64,000 bases of DNA from Flavobacterium sp. GTDB lineage: Bacteria; Bacteroidota; Bacteroidia; Flavobacteriales; Flavobacteriaceae. The notes beneath the pieces were generated by a model. It saw only the letters and a list, made by a program, of their open reading frames with translations, had not been told where the DNA came from and ran no database searches. The stretch is taken from the NCBI RefSeq assembly GCF_035195345.1, contig NZ_CP136574.1, forward strand, positions 2,161,871-2,225,870, written 5' to 3'. Made by a program: the position numbers and the translations under genes. Positions 1 through 8,013 of the stretch are shown here, piece by piece; the stretch's first letter is position 1; each line of letters starts with the position of its first letter.

Positions 1-196
1 GTCTTAAAATAAATCCTATTAATGGCGGTTCGCTTCCTAAATGAGTTACACTACTAAATATCGCTACGTTCAAAATACCTCCAGATGAAATCGTTCCGAT
101 TAAGTTAGCAGATTTATAACCAGTAACACAATTAACCAAGTTTAGTCTCGGTACTTTTGACATGTAATATAATTCGTCCTTAGTAAACTTTTTCAT
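1..196 (-). CDS. Flavin reductase family protein (partial, N-terminal part)
   Basis: An open frame starts with ATG at 196 on the minus strand and runs off the left edge, giving 65 codons. The peptide begins MKKFTKDELYYMSKVPRLN and later reads SSVTHLGSEPPLIGFILR. The segment with S-x-T and a PPL(I/M)G-F turn is typical of the FMN-binding flavin reductase (DIM6/NTAB-like) domain. That family reduces flavin with NAD(P)H or binds FMN. A TATCTTTG promoter box lies just upstream at 210-217. The gene is divergent from the kynurenine monooxygenase. Only the N-terminal third is visible, so the specific substrate cannot be assigned. Confidence 0.7.
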   Translation of the reverse strand, partial: MKKFTKDELYYMSKVPRLNLVNCVTGYKSANLIGTISSGGILNVAIFSSVTHLGSEPPLIGFILR

Positions 197-209
197 TGTA
201 ATTTTTATT

Positions 210-217
210 CAAAGATA
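210..217 (-). promoter_or_regulatory. Promoter -7 box (TAnnTTTG) for the flavin reductase
   Basis: TATCTTTG reads on the minus strand from 217 to 210 and matches the Bacteroidota -7 consensus TAnnTTTG. It sits 14 bases before the ATG, which implies a very short leader. No TTG is seen at the ideal distance upstream. Confidence 0.55.
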
Positions 218-311
218 CATTTTGTTTAACATATAAATAAAAAAATTAAACAAAAAATAGTTTCCAAATGAAAAATCTGATAAATGTCAGCTATTAAATT
301 TTATTATTCCG

Positions 312-319
312 TATTTTTG
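312..319 (+). promoter_or_regulatory. Promoter -7 box for kmo
   Basis: TATTTTTG at 312-319 matches the TAnnTTTG consensus and lies 25 bases before the kmo ATG. Confidence 0.55.
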
Positions 320-344
320 CAGTCCAAATTTTTACAATATCTTC

Positions 345-1685
345 ATGCAAACGCCACAGAAAATTGCTGTTGTAGGTTCTGGATTAGTAGGAACTTTATT
401 AGCAATCTATTTAAAAAGAGCCGGACACTTTGTTCATGTTTACGATAGAAGTCCTGATATTAGAACAGTTGAATTTTCAGGACGTTCCATTAATTTGGTA
501 ATGTCAAATCGTGGGTGGAAAGCATTGGAAGATGTCGGACTAGATGAAGAAATTAGACAAATTGGTATTCCAGTTGATAAAAGAGCCATTCATTTACAAG
601 ATGGAAAATTGAATTATCAAAATTACGGAAAAGAAGGAGAAGCTATTTTTTCATTATCGAGAGGCGTTTTAAATCGAAAAATGGTTGATTTAGCCGAAGC
701 AGAAGGTGTCGAGTTTTTCTTTGAACGTAAAATTTGGGATGTAACATTAGCCACCGCAACTTTGTGGGAAGGCGAAACGGAACAAGGTGATTGGACGGAA
801 TTAAAATACGATAAAGTTTTTGGAGCAGATGGTGCTTTTTCAAGAATTAGACATCGAATGCAACGTCAATCCATGTTTGATTATTCGCAAGAGTTCATGA
901 AAATTGGTTATAAAGAATTACATATTCCATCTAATGCGGATGGTTCACCAAAAATTGATATTCATTCATTACACATTTGGCCAAGAGGCAATTTCATGTT
1001 AATGGGATTGGCTAATTTAGACAACTCGTTTACTTGTACTTTATTTATGCCAATTGAAGGAGAAAATTCGTTTGAATCGTTGACCAATGAAGAAAAATTG
1101 GTTTCATTTTTTGCAACTTATTTTCCAGACACAAAAGACGTAATTCCAGACTTAGTGCGTGATTTTTTCAGAAATCCGAACAGTTATTTGGCGATTATGA
1201 AATGTTTTCCTTGGACATTTAACGATAAAATTGCTTTAATTGGCGATTCTGCACATGCCATTGTACCTTTTTATGGACACGGAATGAATGCAGGGTTTGA
1301 AGATATTACGATTCTGAATGAATTAATGCAAAAATATGGAGACGATTGGGATCGAATTTTCAAAGAATACGAAATTTCAAGAAAGCCAAATGCAGATGCC
1401 ATTGCTGAACTTTCAAGAAGAAATTTCGAAGAAATGAGTGCTAAAACAGCCGATACCAACTTTTTATTACAAAAGAAAATCGAAAAATGGTTCTCCGATA
1501 AACATCCTGAAAAATGGATGCCGTTATATAGTAGAGTAACTTTCAGTTTGCAACCTTATTCAGAAGCACTTGCTATTGGTGATTTTCAAAATGAAATTAT
1601 GCAAGAGGTTTTGAAAATTGAGAATATTCAAGAAAATTGGAATTCAGAAAAAGTTGAAAATAGAATTTTAGAGTTATTGAAATAA
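345..1685 (+). CDS. kmo: Kynurenine 3-monooxygenase
   Basis: This is an FAD-dependent aromatic hydroxylase that converts kynurenine to 3-hydroxykynurenine with NADPH and O2 in tryptophan degradation or de novo NAD synthesis. The 446-residue protein has the dinucleotide-binding motif VGSGLVGTLLA near residues 10-20. It also has SINLVMSNRGWKAL around residues 48-61, a segment typical of this enzyme, and the second FAD motif GDSAHAIVPFYGHGMNAGFED near residues 301-321. Length fits the family. No other kynurenine-pathway gene is adjacent. The gene is divergent from the flavin reductase and convergent with the cupin gene that ends 7 bases away. Confidence 0.9.
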   Translation: MQTPQKIAVVGSGLVGTLLAIYLKRAGHFVHVYDRSPDIRTVEFSGRSINLVMSNRGWKALEDVGLDEEIRQIGIPVDKRAIHLQDGKLNYQNYGKEGEAIFSLSRGVLNRKMVDLAEAEGVEFFFERKIWDVTLATATLWEGETEQGDWTELKYDKVFGADGAFSRIRHRMQRQSMFDYSQEFMKIGYKELHIPSNADGSPKIDIHSLHIWPRGNFMLMGLANLDNSFTCTLFMPIEGENSFESLTNEEKLVSFFATYFPDTKDVIPDLVRDFFRNPNSYLAIMKCFPWTFNDKIALIGDSAHAIVPFYGHGMNAGFEDITILNELMQKYGDDWDRIFKEYEISRKPNADAIAELSRRNFEEMSAKTADTNFLLQKKIEKWFSDKHPEKWMPLYSRVTFSLQPYSEALAIGDFQNEIMQEVLKIENIQENWNSEKVENRILELLK

Positions 1686-1691
1686 CTAATG

Positions 1692-2054
1692 TTATTCTTC
1701 TCTATTCGCTAAATCCATACTAAAGGCCGGCGTGCAAATAGCAATGTATTCACACGGTTCGTCAAACGGATTTGAATATTGAACACGAGTATTTTTCTCA
1801 ATTTTAATAGATTGACCTGCTTCTAAAACTACTGTTTCTTCTTCAATAATGAATTGCTTTTTACCTTTGATGATATACGTGTATTCCTCAAATTCAGGTG
1901 TTTGAAATGGTTCGCTCCATCCTGGTGGTGCTATCATATGTGCAATTGAGATTTCTGAATTGTTTGTAGTGGCCAATCCGTGGTGTTCTTCAATCAATTT
2001 GCCATCAGTTGTTGGAACTACGAATGGTGCTTTTTGAATAAAATATTTTTTCAT
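1692..2054 (-). CDS. Cupin domain-containing protein
   Basis: A 120-residue single-domain protein with a small beta-barrel cupin pattern. PEFEEYTYIIKGKKQFIIEEE (residues 53-73) corresponds to cupin motif 1 with its conserved Glu and Gly, and VLEAGQSIKIEKNTRVQYSNP corresponds to motif 2. The usual two His ligands of motif 1 are replaced by Glu/Tyr, so metal binding is uncertain. It lies 4 bases downstream of the DUF486 gene and is probably co-transcribed with it. The substrate is unknown. It is not recognisable as 3-hydroxyanthranilate dioxygenase, despite lying beside kmo. Confidence 0.75.
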   Translation of the reverse strand: MKKYFIQKAPFVVPTTDGKLIEEHHGLATTNNSEISIAHMIAPPGWSEPFQTPEFEEYTYIIKGKKQFIIEEETVVLEAGQSIKIEKNTRVQYSNPFDEPCEYIAICTPAFSMDLANREE

Positions 2055-2058
2055 TTTG

Positions 2059-2427
2059 TTACTTCTTAAATATAAAATAAACCGCCAATACTAAAAAACA
2101 AAAACCAACCGCGTGATTCCATTTGAAAGTTTCGTTCTTAAAGTAAACCATTGAGAAAATTACAAAAATCACTAAGGTAATAACTTCCTGAATCACTTTT
2201 AATTGCATCAGAGAAAATGGCCCGCCGTTACCTTCATAACCAATTTTATTCGCAGGAACTTGAAAGAAATACTCAAACAATGCCAATCCCCAACTGATTA
2301 AAACAATAGTAATTAATCCTGTATTTTCAAACCATTTTAATTCCTTAAATTTTAAATGACCATACCAGGCCAATGTCATGAAAACATTGGAAAGAATAAG
2401 TAATCCTATCGTGATGAATCCTTTCAT
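2059..2427 (-). CDS. DMT family membrane protein (DUF486)
   Basis: A 122-residue very hydrophobic protein with four predicted membrane helices, at about residues 3-20, 38-56, 78-98 and 104-121. It contains the typical DUF486 segment EYFFQVPANKIGYEGNGGPFS in the middle loop, followed by LKVIQEVITL. The family is related to small drug/metabolite transporters, but its substrate is not known. It precedes the cupin gene by 4 bases in the same direction, so they likely form an operon. A TATTTTTG promoter box lies upstream at 2439-2446. Confidence 0.85.
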   Translation of the reverse strand: MKGFITIGLLILSNVFMTLAWYGHLKFKELKWFENTGLITIVLISWGLALFEYFFQVPANKIGYEGNGGPFSLMQLKVIQEVITLVIFVIFSMVYFKNETFKWNHAVGFCFLVLAVYFIFKK

Positions 2428-2438
2428 TATTTTTTATT

Positions 2439-2446
2439 CAAAAATA
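2439..2446 (-). promoter_or_regulatory. Promoter -7 box for the DUF486-cupin operon
   Basis: TATTTTTG reads on the minus strand from 2446 to 2439, 12 bases before the ATG at 2427. It fits TAnnTTTG. Confidence 0.45.
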
Positions 2447-2519
2447 TAAAATGTTTTCTATAAAAATCAAGTTATGTGATTTTATAACTTCTTATTTCAA
2501 AATTCTAACTTCCAAGTTG

Positions 2520-2527
2520 TATCTTTG
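2520..2527 (+). promoter_or_regulatory. Promoter -7 box for queE
   Basis: TATCTTTG at 2520-2527 fits TAnnTTTG and lies 20 bases before ATG 2547. This decides the start: the upstream ATG at 2451 would lie before the promoter. Confidence 0.6.
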
Positions 2528-2546
2528 CCCACTATTTTTATTTGAA

Positions 2547-3179
2547 ATGTTACAGAAAGAAGTACAATTAGCGGTTGAAAAAGGCAAAATGTTGCCTTTA
2601 ATGGAGGAGTTTTACACCATTCAAGGCGAAGGTTATCACACAGGAACAGCTGCTTATTTTATACGAATTGGCGGTTGCGATGTAGGTTGCCATTGGTGCG
2701 ATGTAAAAGAAAGTTGGAATGCTGAATTGCATCCTCCAACGAATACCGATATTATCGTTGCCAATGCTAAAAAATATGCCGACACCGTTGTAGTTACTGG
2801 AGGCGAACCTCTGACTTGGGATATGACGTTGTTGACTTCTAAACTAAAAGCTCAAAACTTAAAAGTACATATTGAAACTTCTGGAGCTTACGAAGTTTCG
2901 GGAACATGGGATTGGTTTTGTTTGTCGCCAAAGAAAAACAAATTACCTGTTCAAAGTGCGTATGATATTGCAAACGAATTAAAAGTAATCATCTACAACA
3001 AACACGATTTCATTTTTGCGGAAGAACAAGCAGCAAAAGTAAATCCAAATGCCATTTTATTTTTACAACCTGAATGGAGCAAAAAAGAAGAAATGACGCC
3101 TTTAATTGTAGATTATGTAATGAACAATCCGAAATGGAGAGTTTCGTTGCAAACCCATAAATATTTGAATATTCCTTAA
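2547..3179 (+). CDS. queE: 7-carboxy-7-deazaguanine synthase
   Basis: A radical SAM enzyme of queuosine (7-deazaguanine) synthesis that rearranges 6-carboxytetrahydropterin to 7-carboxy-7-deazaguanine. The 210-residue protein has the family hallmarks FYTIQGEGYHTG (residues 22-33), the 4Fe-4S motif C44-x3-C48-x2-C51 in GGCDVGCHWCD, and VVTGGEPL. The frame is open from an ATG at 2451, but those 32 extra residues do not look like the family and precede the promoter box at 2520-2527. The start at 2547 (MLQKEVQL) is therefore preferred. It is convergent with the downstream methyltransferase. Confidence 0.92.
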   Translation: MLQKEVQLAVEKGKMLPLMEEFYTIQGEGYHTGTAAYFIRIGGCDVGCHWCDVKESWNAELHPPTNTDIIVANAKKYADTVVVTGGEPLTWDMTLLTSKLKAQNLKVHIETSGAYEVSGTWDWFCLSPKKNKLPVQSAYDIANELKVIIYNKHDFIFAEEQAAKVNPNAILFLQPEWSKKEEMTPLIVDYVMNNPKWRVSLQTHKYLNIP

Positions 3180-3279
3180 ACAAAATCAATCTCAAAATGC
3201 AATTTAAAAAATCAAGTAGATGAATAATTTAAATTTAGGTTATTGTAATTGATTTTTGAAGTTGTATTTGTTTTTGAAA

Positions 3280-3984
3280 TTAAAAAGAAAGCTTCGCCAA
3301 GTAATCAAAATGCTCGCCTTCTAAAATAAGTTCGCATTCTAAACCATTGGCAATTGCTGCGTTTTGTAGGGTATTGTAATCCAAATATAACCAATCAAAA
3401 GTATCTTCCGTTTCTCCTTTATATTGAATAGTGAAGGTCAATTCACCATAATAACCATTTGCAGGTACTTCGTAAGCGCCATCTCCGTCCTGGTCATACA
3501 TATAAATTAAGTCCGAACTATCAATTAAAATTTGTCCGCCTTCTTTTAAAAGCGCTTTCAATTTTTGTAAGAACTTTGGAATCTGATTCATTTTTCCGAA
3601 AATTCCAGTTCCGTTCATTAAAAGTAAAATGGTGTCGAATTTTTCCAAAGTATCTAAATCCAAAACATCCGAAACTTTACAGTTTTTCAAACCTCTTAAT
3701 TCACACGCTTTAATCGCATTTTTCGAAATATCAATGGCTGTTACATCAAAACCTTTTTCTTGTAAATATAGTGCGTGACTTCCAGCGCCACTACCAACAT
3801 CTAAAACTTTTCCTTTAGCTAATTGCAACGCTTTTTGTTCCAATTTTGGCATCTCTTTAAAATCACGAAACAAATAGGCAACGCTCATTTCATCTGCTTC
3901 CGAAATAGAAGTTTCTGTGATTAAATCTTCGGGAGAATTATTCGTTTGGTAGTCTAAAATGGCTTTTCCGAAAAGGTCGTTCAT
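3280..3984 (-). CDS. Class I SAM-dependent methyltransferase
   Basis: A 234-residue methyltransferase starting MNDLFGKAILDYQ. The SAM-binding motif I is VLDVGSGAGSHALYL, followed by the motif II acidic residue in VTAIDISKNAIKAC and the motif IV-like region FDTILLLMNGTGIFG. An upstream ATG at 4206 would add 74 residues, but that extension runs through an intergenic inverted repeat and into the divergent gene, so it is rejected. The substrate is unknown. It is divergent from the YkgJ-like gene across the inverted repeat at 3994-4102. Confidence 0.8.
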   Translation of the reverse strand: MNDLFGKAILDYQTNNSPEDLITETSISEADEMSVAYLFRDFKEMPKLEQKALQLAKGKVLDVGSGAGSHALYLQEKGFDVTAIDISKNAIKACELRGLKNCKVSDVLDLDTLEKFDTILLLMNGTGIFGKMNQIPKFLQKLKALLKEGGQILIDSSDLIYMYDQDGDGAYEVPANGYYGELTFTIQYKGETEDTFDWLYLDYNTLQNAAIANGLECELILEGEHFDYLAKLSF

Positions 3985-3993
3985 CTTTTTTTT

Positions 3994-4102
3994 GTTTAAA
4001 GTTTCAGGGTTATTTAGTTTCAAGTTGTTAACTTTGCCTTCAGTCGGTTTTAGGTATATAAAAAACATAAAGTGACTTAACTTGAAACCTGAAACTTGAA
4101 AC
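3994..4102. repeat. Imperfect inverted repeat, copy 1 of an intergenic family
   Basis: The left arm at 3994-4025 contains GTTTAAAGTTTCAGGG and GTTTCAAGTT. The right arm at 4079-4102 contains AACTTGAAACCTGAAAC, nearly its reverse complement. Similar paired arms occur at 13925-13991 and 59722-59799. It lies between divergent genes and contains a promoter-like TAACTTTG at 4029-4036. Confidence 0.65.
4029..4036 (+). promoter_or_regulatory. Promoter -7 box for the YkgJ-like gene
   Basis: TAACTTTG at 4029-4036 fits TAnnTTTG. It lies inside the inverted repeat, 77 bases before the ATG at 4113, so the transcript would carry the right repeat arm in its leader. Confidence 0.4.
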
Positions 4103-4112
4103 AAATTAACTA

Positions 4113-4610
4113 ATGCTAAAGCCAAATTTAAACGAACTCGGAAAACTTGCCAAAGATACACATATCGAAACCAAAAAGTATTTTGACAAGCTAAAAAAGA
4201 AAACACCCAAGAATTTGGATTATGTAATGCAAGATTTACACGATGCCGAATTCAAAAAAACGGATTGTTTAGAGTGTGCCAATTGTTGCAAAACAACTGG
4301 GCCTTTATTTACTTCGGCTGATATTGAACGAATTTCCAAAAGTTTACGTCAAAAACCACAGCAGTTTATCGACCAATATCTTCGCATTGATGAAGATAAA
4401 GATTATGTATTGAAAAGTGTGCCGTGTACTTTTTTAGATAGCGACAACAAATGCTTCATCTACGATGTCCGCCCAAAAGCCTGCCGAGAATTTCCTCATA
4501 CCGACAGAAAAAAATTCAATCAAATCACTGATTTAACGCTACTTAATGTTGCGATTTGCCCAGCAGCGTTTAATATTGTGGAGAAAATGAAGGAGAAGTT
4601 GCCTCTTTAA
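4113..4610 (+). CDS. YkgJ family cysteine cluster protein
   Basis: A 165-residue protein with the zinc/iron-chelating cysteine cluster of the YkgJ/CxxCxxCC family. CLECANCC sits near residues 49-56, followed by a C-x8-C pair (CTFLDSDNKC) and YDVRPKACREFP, with a final Cys in AICPAAF. The biochemical role of the family is unsettled. It is convergent with the HEPN-like gene, whose stop is only 14 bases away. Confidence 0.85.
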   Translation: MLKPNLNELGKLAKDTHIETKKYFDKLKKKTPKNLDYVMQDLHDAEFKKTDCLECANCCKTTGPLFTSADIERISKSLRQKPQQFIDQYLRIDEDKDYVLKSVPCTFLDSDNKCFIYDVRPKACREFPHTDRKKFNQITDLTLLNVAICPAAFNIVEKMKEKLPL

Positions 4611-4624
4611 AGAGTGTTCAGTTT

Positions 4625-5284
4625 TTAAATGTTTTTTTTATGATTTTGCATTTCACTATGAATATGAGTTATTGTTTTTTCAATTTTTTTTAATGAAAAT
4701 TTACAAAACTCGCTGTTAATTTCAATTATAAAATTATCTTCATCATATTCCTTTAGTTCAATTTGATTATATTTTTTGCAAATTTTAATTGTATCAGTTA
4801 CAGATTTTGATAAAATTCCGTCAGAATGAACTAATACATTACGTATCTTGTTGAAGTTATTTATTTCTGTCCAAGTATTAGATTCAAAAGGAGCTTTTAA
4901 ATTACATACTTTTTTTAAGTATAAGCTACTTCTAAATATTCCATTGCCACTAATGTCTTTTAGTGTTAAATTATATGAATTCGATTTTCTTAAATTTTTG
5001 CATATTTGATCTAGTGAATTTTCAAGCAAAAAATAAATGCTAAGAAAAATCGATTTCCAAAGTATCTCTGGAAAAATTTCCGTGTATTGCATTTTCTTTC
5101 CAAATCTTTCATCAATAATATCGTCATCTTTACTATTCGATATTTCTGAATATTTCGTTTTTAAAAATTTTTCGGTTTCATTTATTAAATCTTCATAATG
5201 AATAAATTCATCATAAACTCCGTGGTTGAAGAAAAAATGATAAGTAAATGAATCTTCTAGTTCTTTTTTTATGTCTTCGTCCAT
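4625..5284 (-). CDS. Hypothetical protein with HEPN-like R-x4-H motif
   Basis: A 219-residue helical, lysine- and asparagine-rich protein that I cannot place in a named family. Residues 148-153 read RNVLVH within KIRNVLVHSDG. This is an R-x4-H motif at the start of a helix, as in HEPN nucleases and in MAE_28990/RiboL-PSP-like HEPN proteins. A preceding helical segment (residues 72-100, ending ENSLDQICKNL) is also typical of HEPN helices. HEPN proteins often act in defence or toxin-antitoxin systems, but no partner antitoxin or nucleotidyltransferase is adjacent. The function is therefore an inference from one motif and helical content. Confidence 0.55.
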   Translation of the reverse strand: MDEDIKKELEDSFTYHFFFNHGVYDEFIHYEDLINETEKFLKTKYSEISNSKDDDIIDERFGKKMQYTEIFPEILWKSIFLSIYFLLENSLDQICKNLRKSNSYNLTLKDISGNGIFRSSLYLKKVCNLKAPFESNTWTEINNFNKIRNVLVHSDGILSKSVTDTIKICKKYNQIELKEYDEDNFIIEINSEFCKFSLKKIEKTITHIHSEMQNHKKNI

Positions 5285-5308
5285 ATTTTAAATGTTTTCT
5301 ATTTTTTA

Positions 5309-5340
5309 CTTCCATCACCCATCATCCAGCTTCCATCATC
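5309..5340. repeat. Short intergenic quasi-repeat (CTTCCATCA type)
   Basis: Three imperfect steps of the pattern (CTTC)CATCA(CC) lie between the HEPN-like and DUF1343 genes. A related sequence occurs in the other orientation at 61381-61410. Confidence 0.45.
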
Positions 5341-6571
5341 ACTCATAAATCAAATACTTCTTTCTAACTTCCTTAAACTGTCCCAAACCTTCTTGCCAAG
5401 TTTTTCTAATTTCTTTTTCGGTCATGCCAGCTTCAATTTGTTCGCGGAGTTTTTTTGTTCCGGCTAATTTGGCGAAGAAATCATTGAAGAAAATGGTTTT
5501 GTCGGCTGTGTTTTCGTAGGCTTTTAATAACCATTTTAATTCTAGTCGGTGTACTTTTCTAATTTCGGTTAAATCTTCTCCAAAACATAACTTTCCATTG
5601 TGAACTGGGTCTTTTGCTCCAAAATTCGGTTGCGGTGTAAAGCTGAAATCAAACTCACTTTCAGGTAAAAAAGGCGAACCGTAAATTTGGAATTGTTTTT
5701 CGGTACCACGACCTAAACTTACATTCGTGCCTTCAAAAAAACACAAACTCGCATATAAATTAATCGATTGATCGTTGGGTAAGTTTGGCGAAGGCTTCAC
5801 AGGTAAACTATATTTCATGTCATGCGAATAGTTCAAACATGGCGCTACTTTCAAATCGCATTGAATAGTGTCTTTTAACCATCTTTCGCCATTAATCATT
5901 TTGGCATATTCACCAATCGTCATCCCATGCAAAACCGGAATTTCATGCATCCCAACAAAACTCTTGTGTTCCTTTTCTAAAATCGGACCATCAATAATAG
6001 TTCCGTTGGGATTCGGTCGGTCTAAAACCAAAAGTGGAATATTATTTTCAGCGCAAGCTTCCATCACATAATGCAACGAAGATATATAAGTGTAAAATCG
6101 TGCGCCCACATCTTGCAAATCGAAAACTAAGATATCAATTCCTTCTAATTGCTCTGGTTTTGGCTTTTTGTTGTTTCCGTAAAGGGAAATAATTGGTAAA
6201 TTCGTTTTGGTATCTTTTCCGTCTACGATTAATTCCCCAGCATCAGCTGTTCCTCTAAAACCGTGTTCAGGAGCATAAATTTTCTGAAGATTGATGTTTT
6301 GTTCGATTAAAAAATCAACCAAATGCTTTTCTTTAGAAAGAATTCCCGTTTGATTCGTAACTATTCCAACGCTTTTGTCCTTCAATAACGGCAAATAACT
6401 TTCAAAGTTTTCGGCACCTGTTTTAAAAGCGACATCTGTTGAAGAGGAAGTCAAAGTCACATTATCAGTGCTCGGTTTTAGTTGCGGAATAGCTTTTTTA
6501 CTACTTCCACACGAAACAGAAAGTATTAGTAAGCCAATTAATGTTGTAATTCGGTATATATTGTATTTCAT
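5339..6571 (-). CDS. DUF1343 (NamZ-like) lipoprotein
   Basis: A 410-residue DUF1343 protein. The family includes exo-beta-N-acetylmuramidase NamZ, which removes terminal MurNAc from peptidoglycan fragments. It starts MKYNIYRITTLIGLL and has a lipoprotein signal with Cys at residue 21 (LSVSCGSS). Family segments are SVGIVTNQTG, YAPEHGFRGTADAGE, LVFDLQDVGARFYTYISSLHYV, LDRPNPNG and SPNLPN. A frame extension to 6679 only translates an intergenic repeat (ATDYTDLHRL), so the ATG at 6571 is chosen. A murein-recycling role would suit anmK elsewhere in the window, but they are not linked. Confidence 0.87.
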   Translation of the reverse strand: MKYNIYRITTLIGLLILSVSCGSSKKAIPQLKPSTDNVTLTSSSTDVAFKTGAENFESYLPLLKDKSVGIVTNQTGILSKEKHLVDFLIEQNINLQKIYAPEHGFRGTADAGELIVDGKDTKTNLPIISLYGNNKKPKPEQLEGIDILVFDLQDVGARFYTYISSLHYVMEACAENNIPLLVLDRPNPNGTIIDGPILEKEHKSFVGMHEIPVLHGMTIGEYAKMINGERWLKDTIQCDLKVAPCLNYSHDMKYSLPVKPSPNLPNDQSINLYASLCFFEGTNVSLGRGTEKQFQIYGSPFLPESEFDFSFTPQPNFGAKDPVHNGKLCFGEDLTEIRKVHRLELKWLLKAYENTADKTIFFNDFFAKLAGTKKLREQIEAGMTEKEIRKTWQEGLGQFKEVRKKYLIYE

Positions 6572-6581
6572 AACTATTCTT

Positions 6582-6610
6582 AATCTGTGTAAATCTGTGT
6601 AATCTGTGGC
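6582..6610. repeat. Short tandem quasi-repeat (AATCTGTG type)
   Basis: AATCTGTGT at 6582-6590 and 6592-6600 and AATCTGTGG at 6601-6609 form a three-step tandem repeat between divergent genes. Translated on the minus strand it gives a spurious peptide extension of the DUF1343 gene. Confidence 0.6.
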
Positions 6611-6622
6611 AAAAACTTTATG

Positions 6623-6630
6623 TATATTTG
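6623..6630 (+). promoter_or_regulatory. Promoter -7 box for the ABC permease; decides its start
   Basis: TATATTTG at 6623-6630 fits TAnnTTTG. Because it lies downstream of the ATG at 6606, that ATG would not be in the transcript. The TTG at 6654 then becomes the likely start. Confidence 0.55.
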
Positions 6631-6653
6631 CCTTAATTATAATTTTTAAAACC

Positions 6654-7886
6654 TTGAATTTAGAATATTTCATAGCCAAAAGACTAATTGCTGCTAAAAG
6701 TTATAAAAGTAGTATTTCTTCGCCAATTATAAAAATTGCGATTACGGCAATTGCCATCGGAATTATTATGATGATTATGGCGGTGGCTACAGGTGTTGGA
6801 CTTCAAGATAAAATTCGTGAAAAAGTTTCCGCTTTCAACGGACACATTATTATTTCTAATTTCGACGATAACCAATCGCAAGTTACAATTGAGCCTATTT
6901 CTATCAATCAAAGTTTTTATCCCAAATTCAAAAATGTAGAAGGCATCAGTCATGTTCAAGCCGTGGCAAGTAAAGCCGGAATCATTCGCACAGAAAAAGC
7001 TTTCGAAGGAATCATATATAAAGGTGTTGGCAAAGATTATAATTTCACCAATTTAGAAGAATATTTAGTCGATGGCAAAACCCCAAATCTAAAATCCGAA
7101 TTAAATACCGAAGTTTTGATTTCGGAATACTTAGCCAAAAGATTACAATTAAAAGTAGGTGATAAGTTTATAACCTTTTTCATGAAAGAAAACGGAAAAC
7201 TTCCGAATAAAAGGAATTTCCTAATCACCGGAATTTTTAATTCAGGTTTTGAAGAGTTTGATAAAACTTTTATTTTAGGAGATATTCGTCATGTGCAACT
7301 CATTAATAAATGGCAACCAACAGAAGTCGGTGCCTTCGAAGTTTTTGTCGACGATTTCTCAAAAATAAAAGAAAAAGGGGAGCAAGTCTACAAAGAAATT
7401 CCGCCGACTTATAATAGTATTACCATCGAAGAGAAATATTACAGTATTTTTGAATGGCTAAAATTGTTCGATTTCAATATTCTAGTTATTCTAATCGTAA
7501 TGATTGTCGTTGCAACCATCAACATGGCAGTAGCATTATTAGTCCTAATTTTAGAACGCACCCAAATGATTGGAATTCTAAAAGCCATGGGAGCGAATAA
7601 TTGGAATGTTCGAAAAATATTTCTTTACAATGCATTTTATTTAATCGCCCGCGGATTGTTTTGGGGAAATTTAATTGCTATTTCTTTATTGTTAATTCAA
7701 AGATATTTCGGAGTAATCCAACTCAATCCCGAAAACTATTACGTAAACGAAGCGCCAGTATGTATCAATTTGCTTCACATCGCATTATTAAATATCGGAA
7801 CCATAATTGTTTGTTTGTTGGTGTTATTGATTCCATCATACATAATCACCAAAATTTCACCAGTAAAAGCAATACGTTTCGATTAA
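6654..7886 (+). CDS. ABC transporter permease, FtsX/LolC-LolE type
   Basis: A membrane permease with MacB-like periplasmic and FtsX domains, resembling LolC/LolE lipoprotein-release permeases. From TTG 6654 it is 410 residues and starts with LNLEYFIAKRLI, which I expect to be the native N-terminus (read as Met). One N-terminal membrane helix (PIIKIAITAIAIGIIMMIMA), a large extracytoplasmic domain and three C-terminal helices are visible, with LERTQMIGILKAMGA before the second one and SPVKAIRFD at the end. No ATPase gene is adjacent. The upstream ATG 6606 is disfavoured because a promoter box lies between the two starts. Confidence 0.85.
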   Translation: MNLEYFIAKRLIAAKSYKSSISSPIIKIAITAIAIGIIMMIMAVATGVGLQDKIREKVSAFNGHIIISNFDDNQSQVTIEPISINQSFYPKFKNVEGISHVQAVASKAGIIRTEKAFEGIIYKGVGKDYNFTNLEEYLVDGKTPNLKSELNTEVLISEYLAKRLQLKVGDKFITFFMKENGKLPNKRNFLITGIFNSGFEEFDKTFILGDIRHVQLINKWQPTEVGAFEVFVDDFSKIKEKGEQVYKEIPPTYNSITIEEKYYSIFEWLKLFDFNILVILIVMIVVATINMAVALLVLILERTQMIGILKAMGANNWNVRKIFLYNAFYLIARGLFWGNLIAISLLLIQRYFGVIQLNPENYYVNEAPVCINLLHIALLNIGTIIVCLLVLLIPSYIITKISPVKAIRFD

Positions 7887-7920
7887 TATTTTGGAGCACA
7901 CGTTTTAATTCCATAAAAAC

Positions 7921-8013
7921 TTTTGGTCCCGCTGTCCACTATATCTTTTATAAACCTAACAGGTTTTCAAAAACCTGTCAGGTTTATAAAAGGATGCCGT
8001 TCCCATCGGGGCT
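7921..8013 (-). repeat. Long hairpin with GC-rich flanks (candidate structured intergenic element)
   Basis: Arms 7946-7967 and 7970-7991 are 22 bases each and pair completely, with one G-U wobble if transcribed on the minus strand. The hairpin is flanked by a CATCC/GGAC-bearing GC-rich segment at 7992-8013 and GGTCCCGCTGTCC at 7925-7937. The flanks can also pair partly (CCCCG with CGGG). It follows the ABC permease gene by 60 bases and has no T-run, so it is not a plain terminator. I recall similar flanks from other flavobacterial intergenic regions, but I have not verified this. Confidence 0.6.

Noticed and set aside
3985..4206. N-terminal extension of the methyltransferase to 4206
   Set aside because: It crosses the inverted repeat and the divergent YkgJ-like gene; the ATG at 3984 gives a normal N-terminus.
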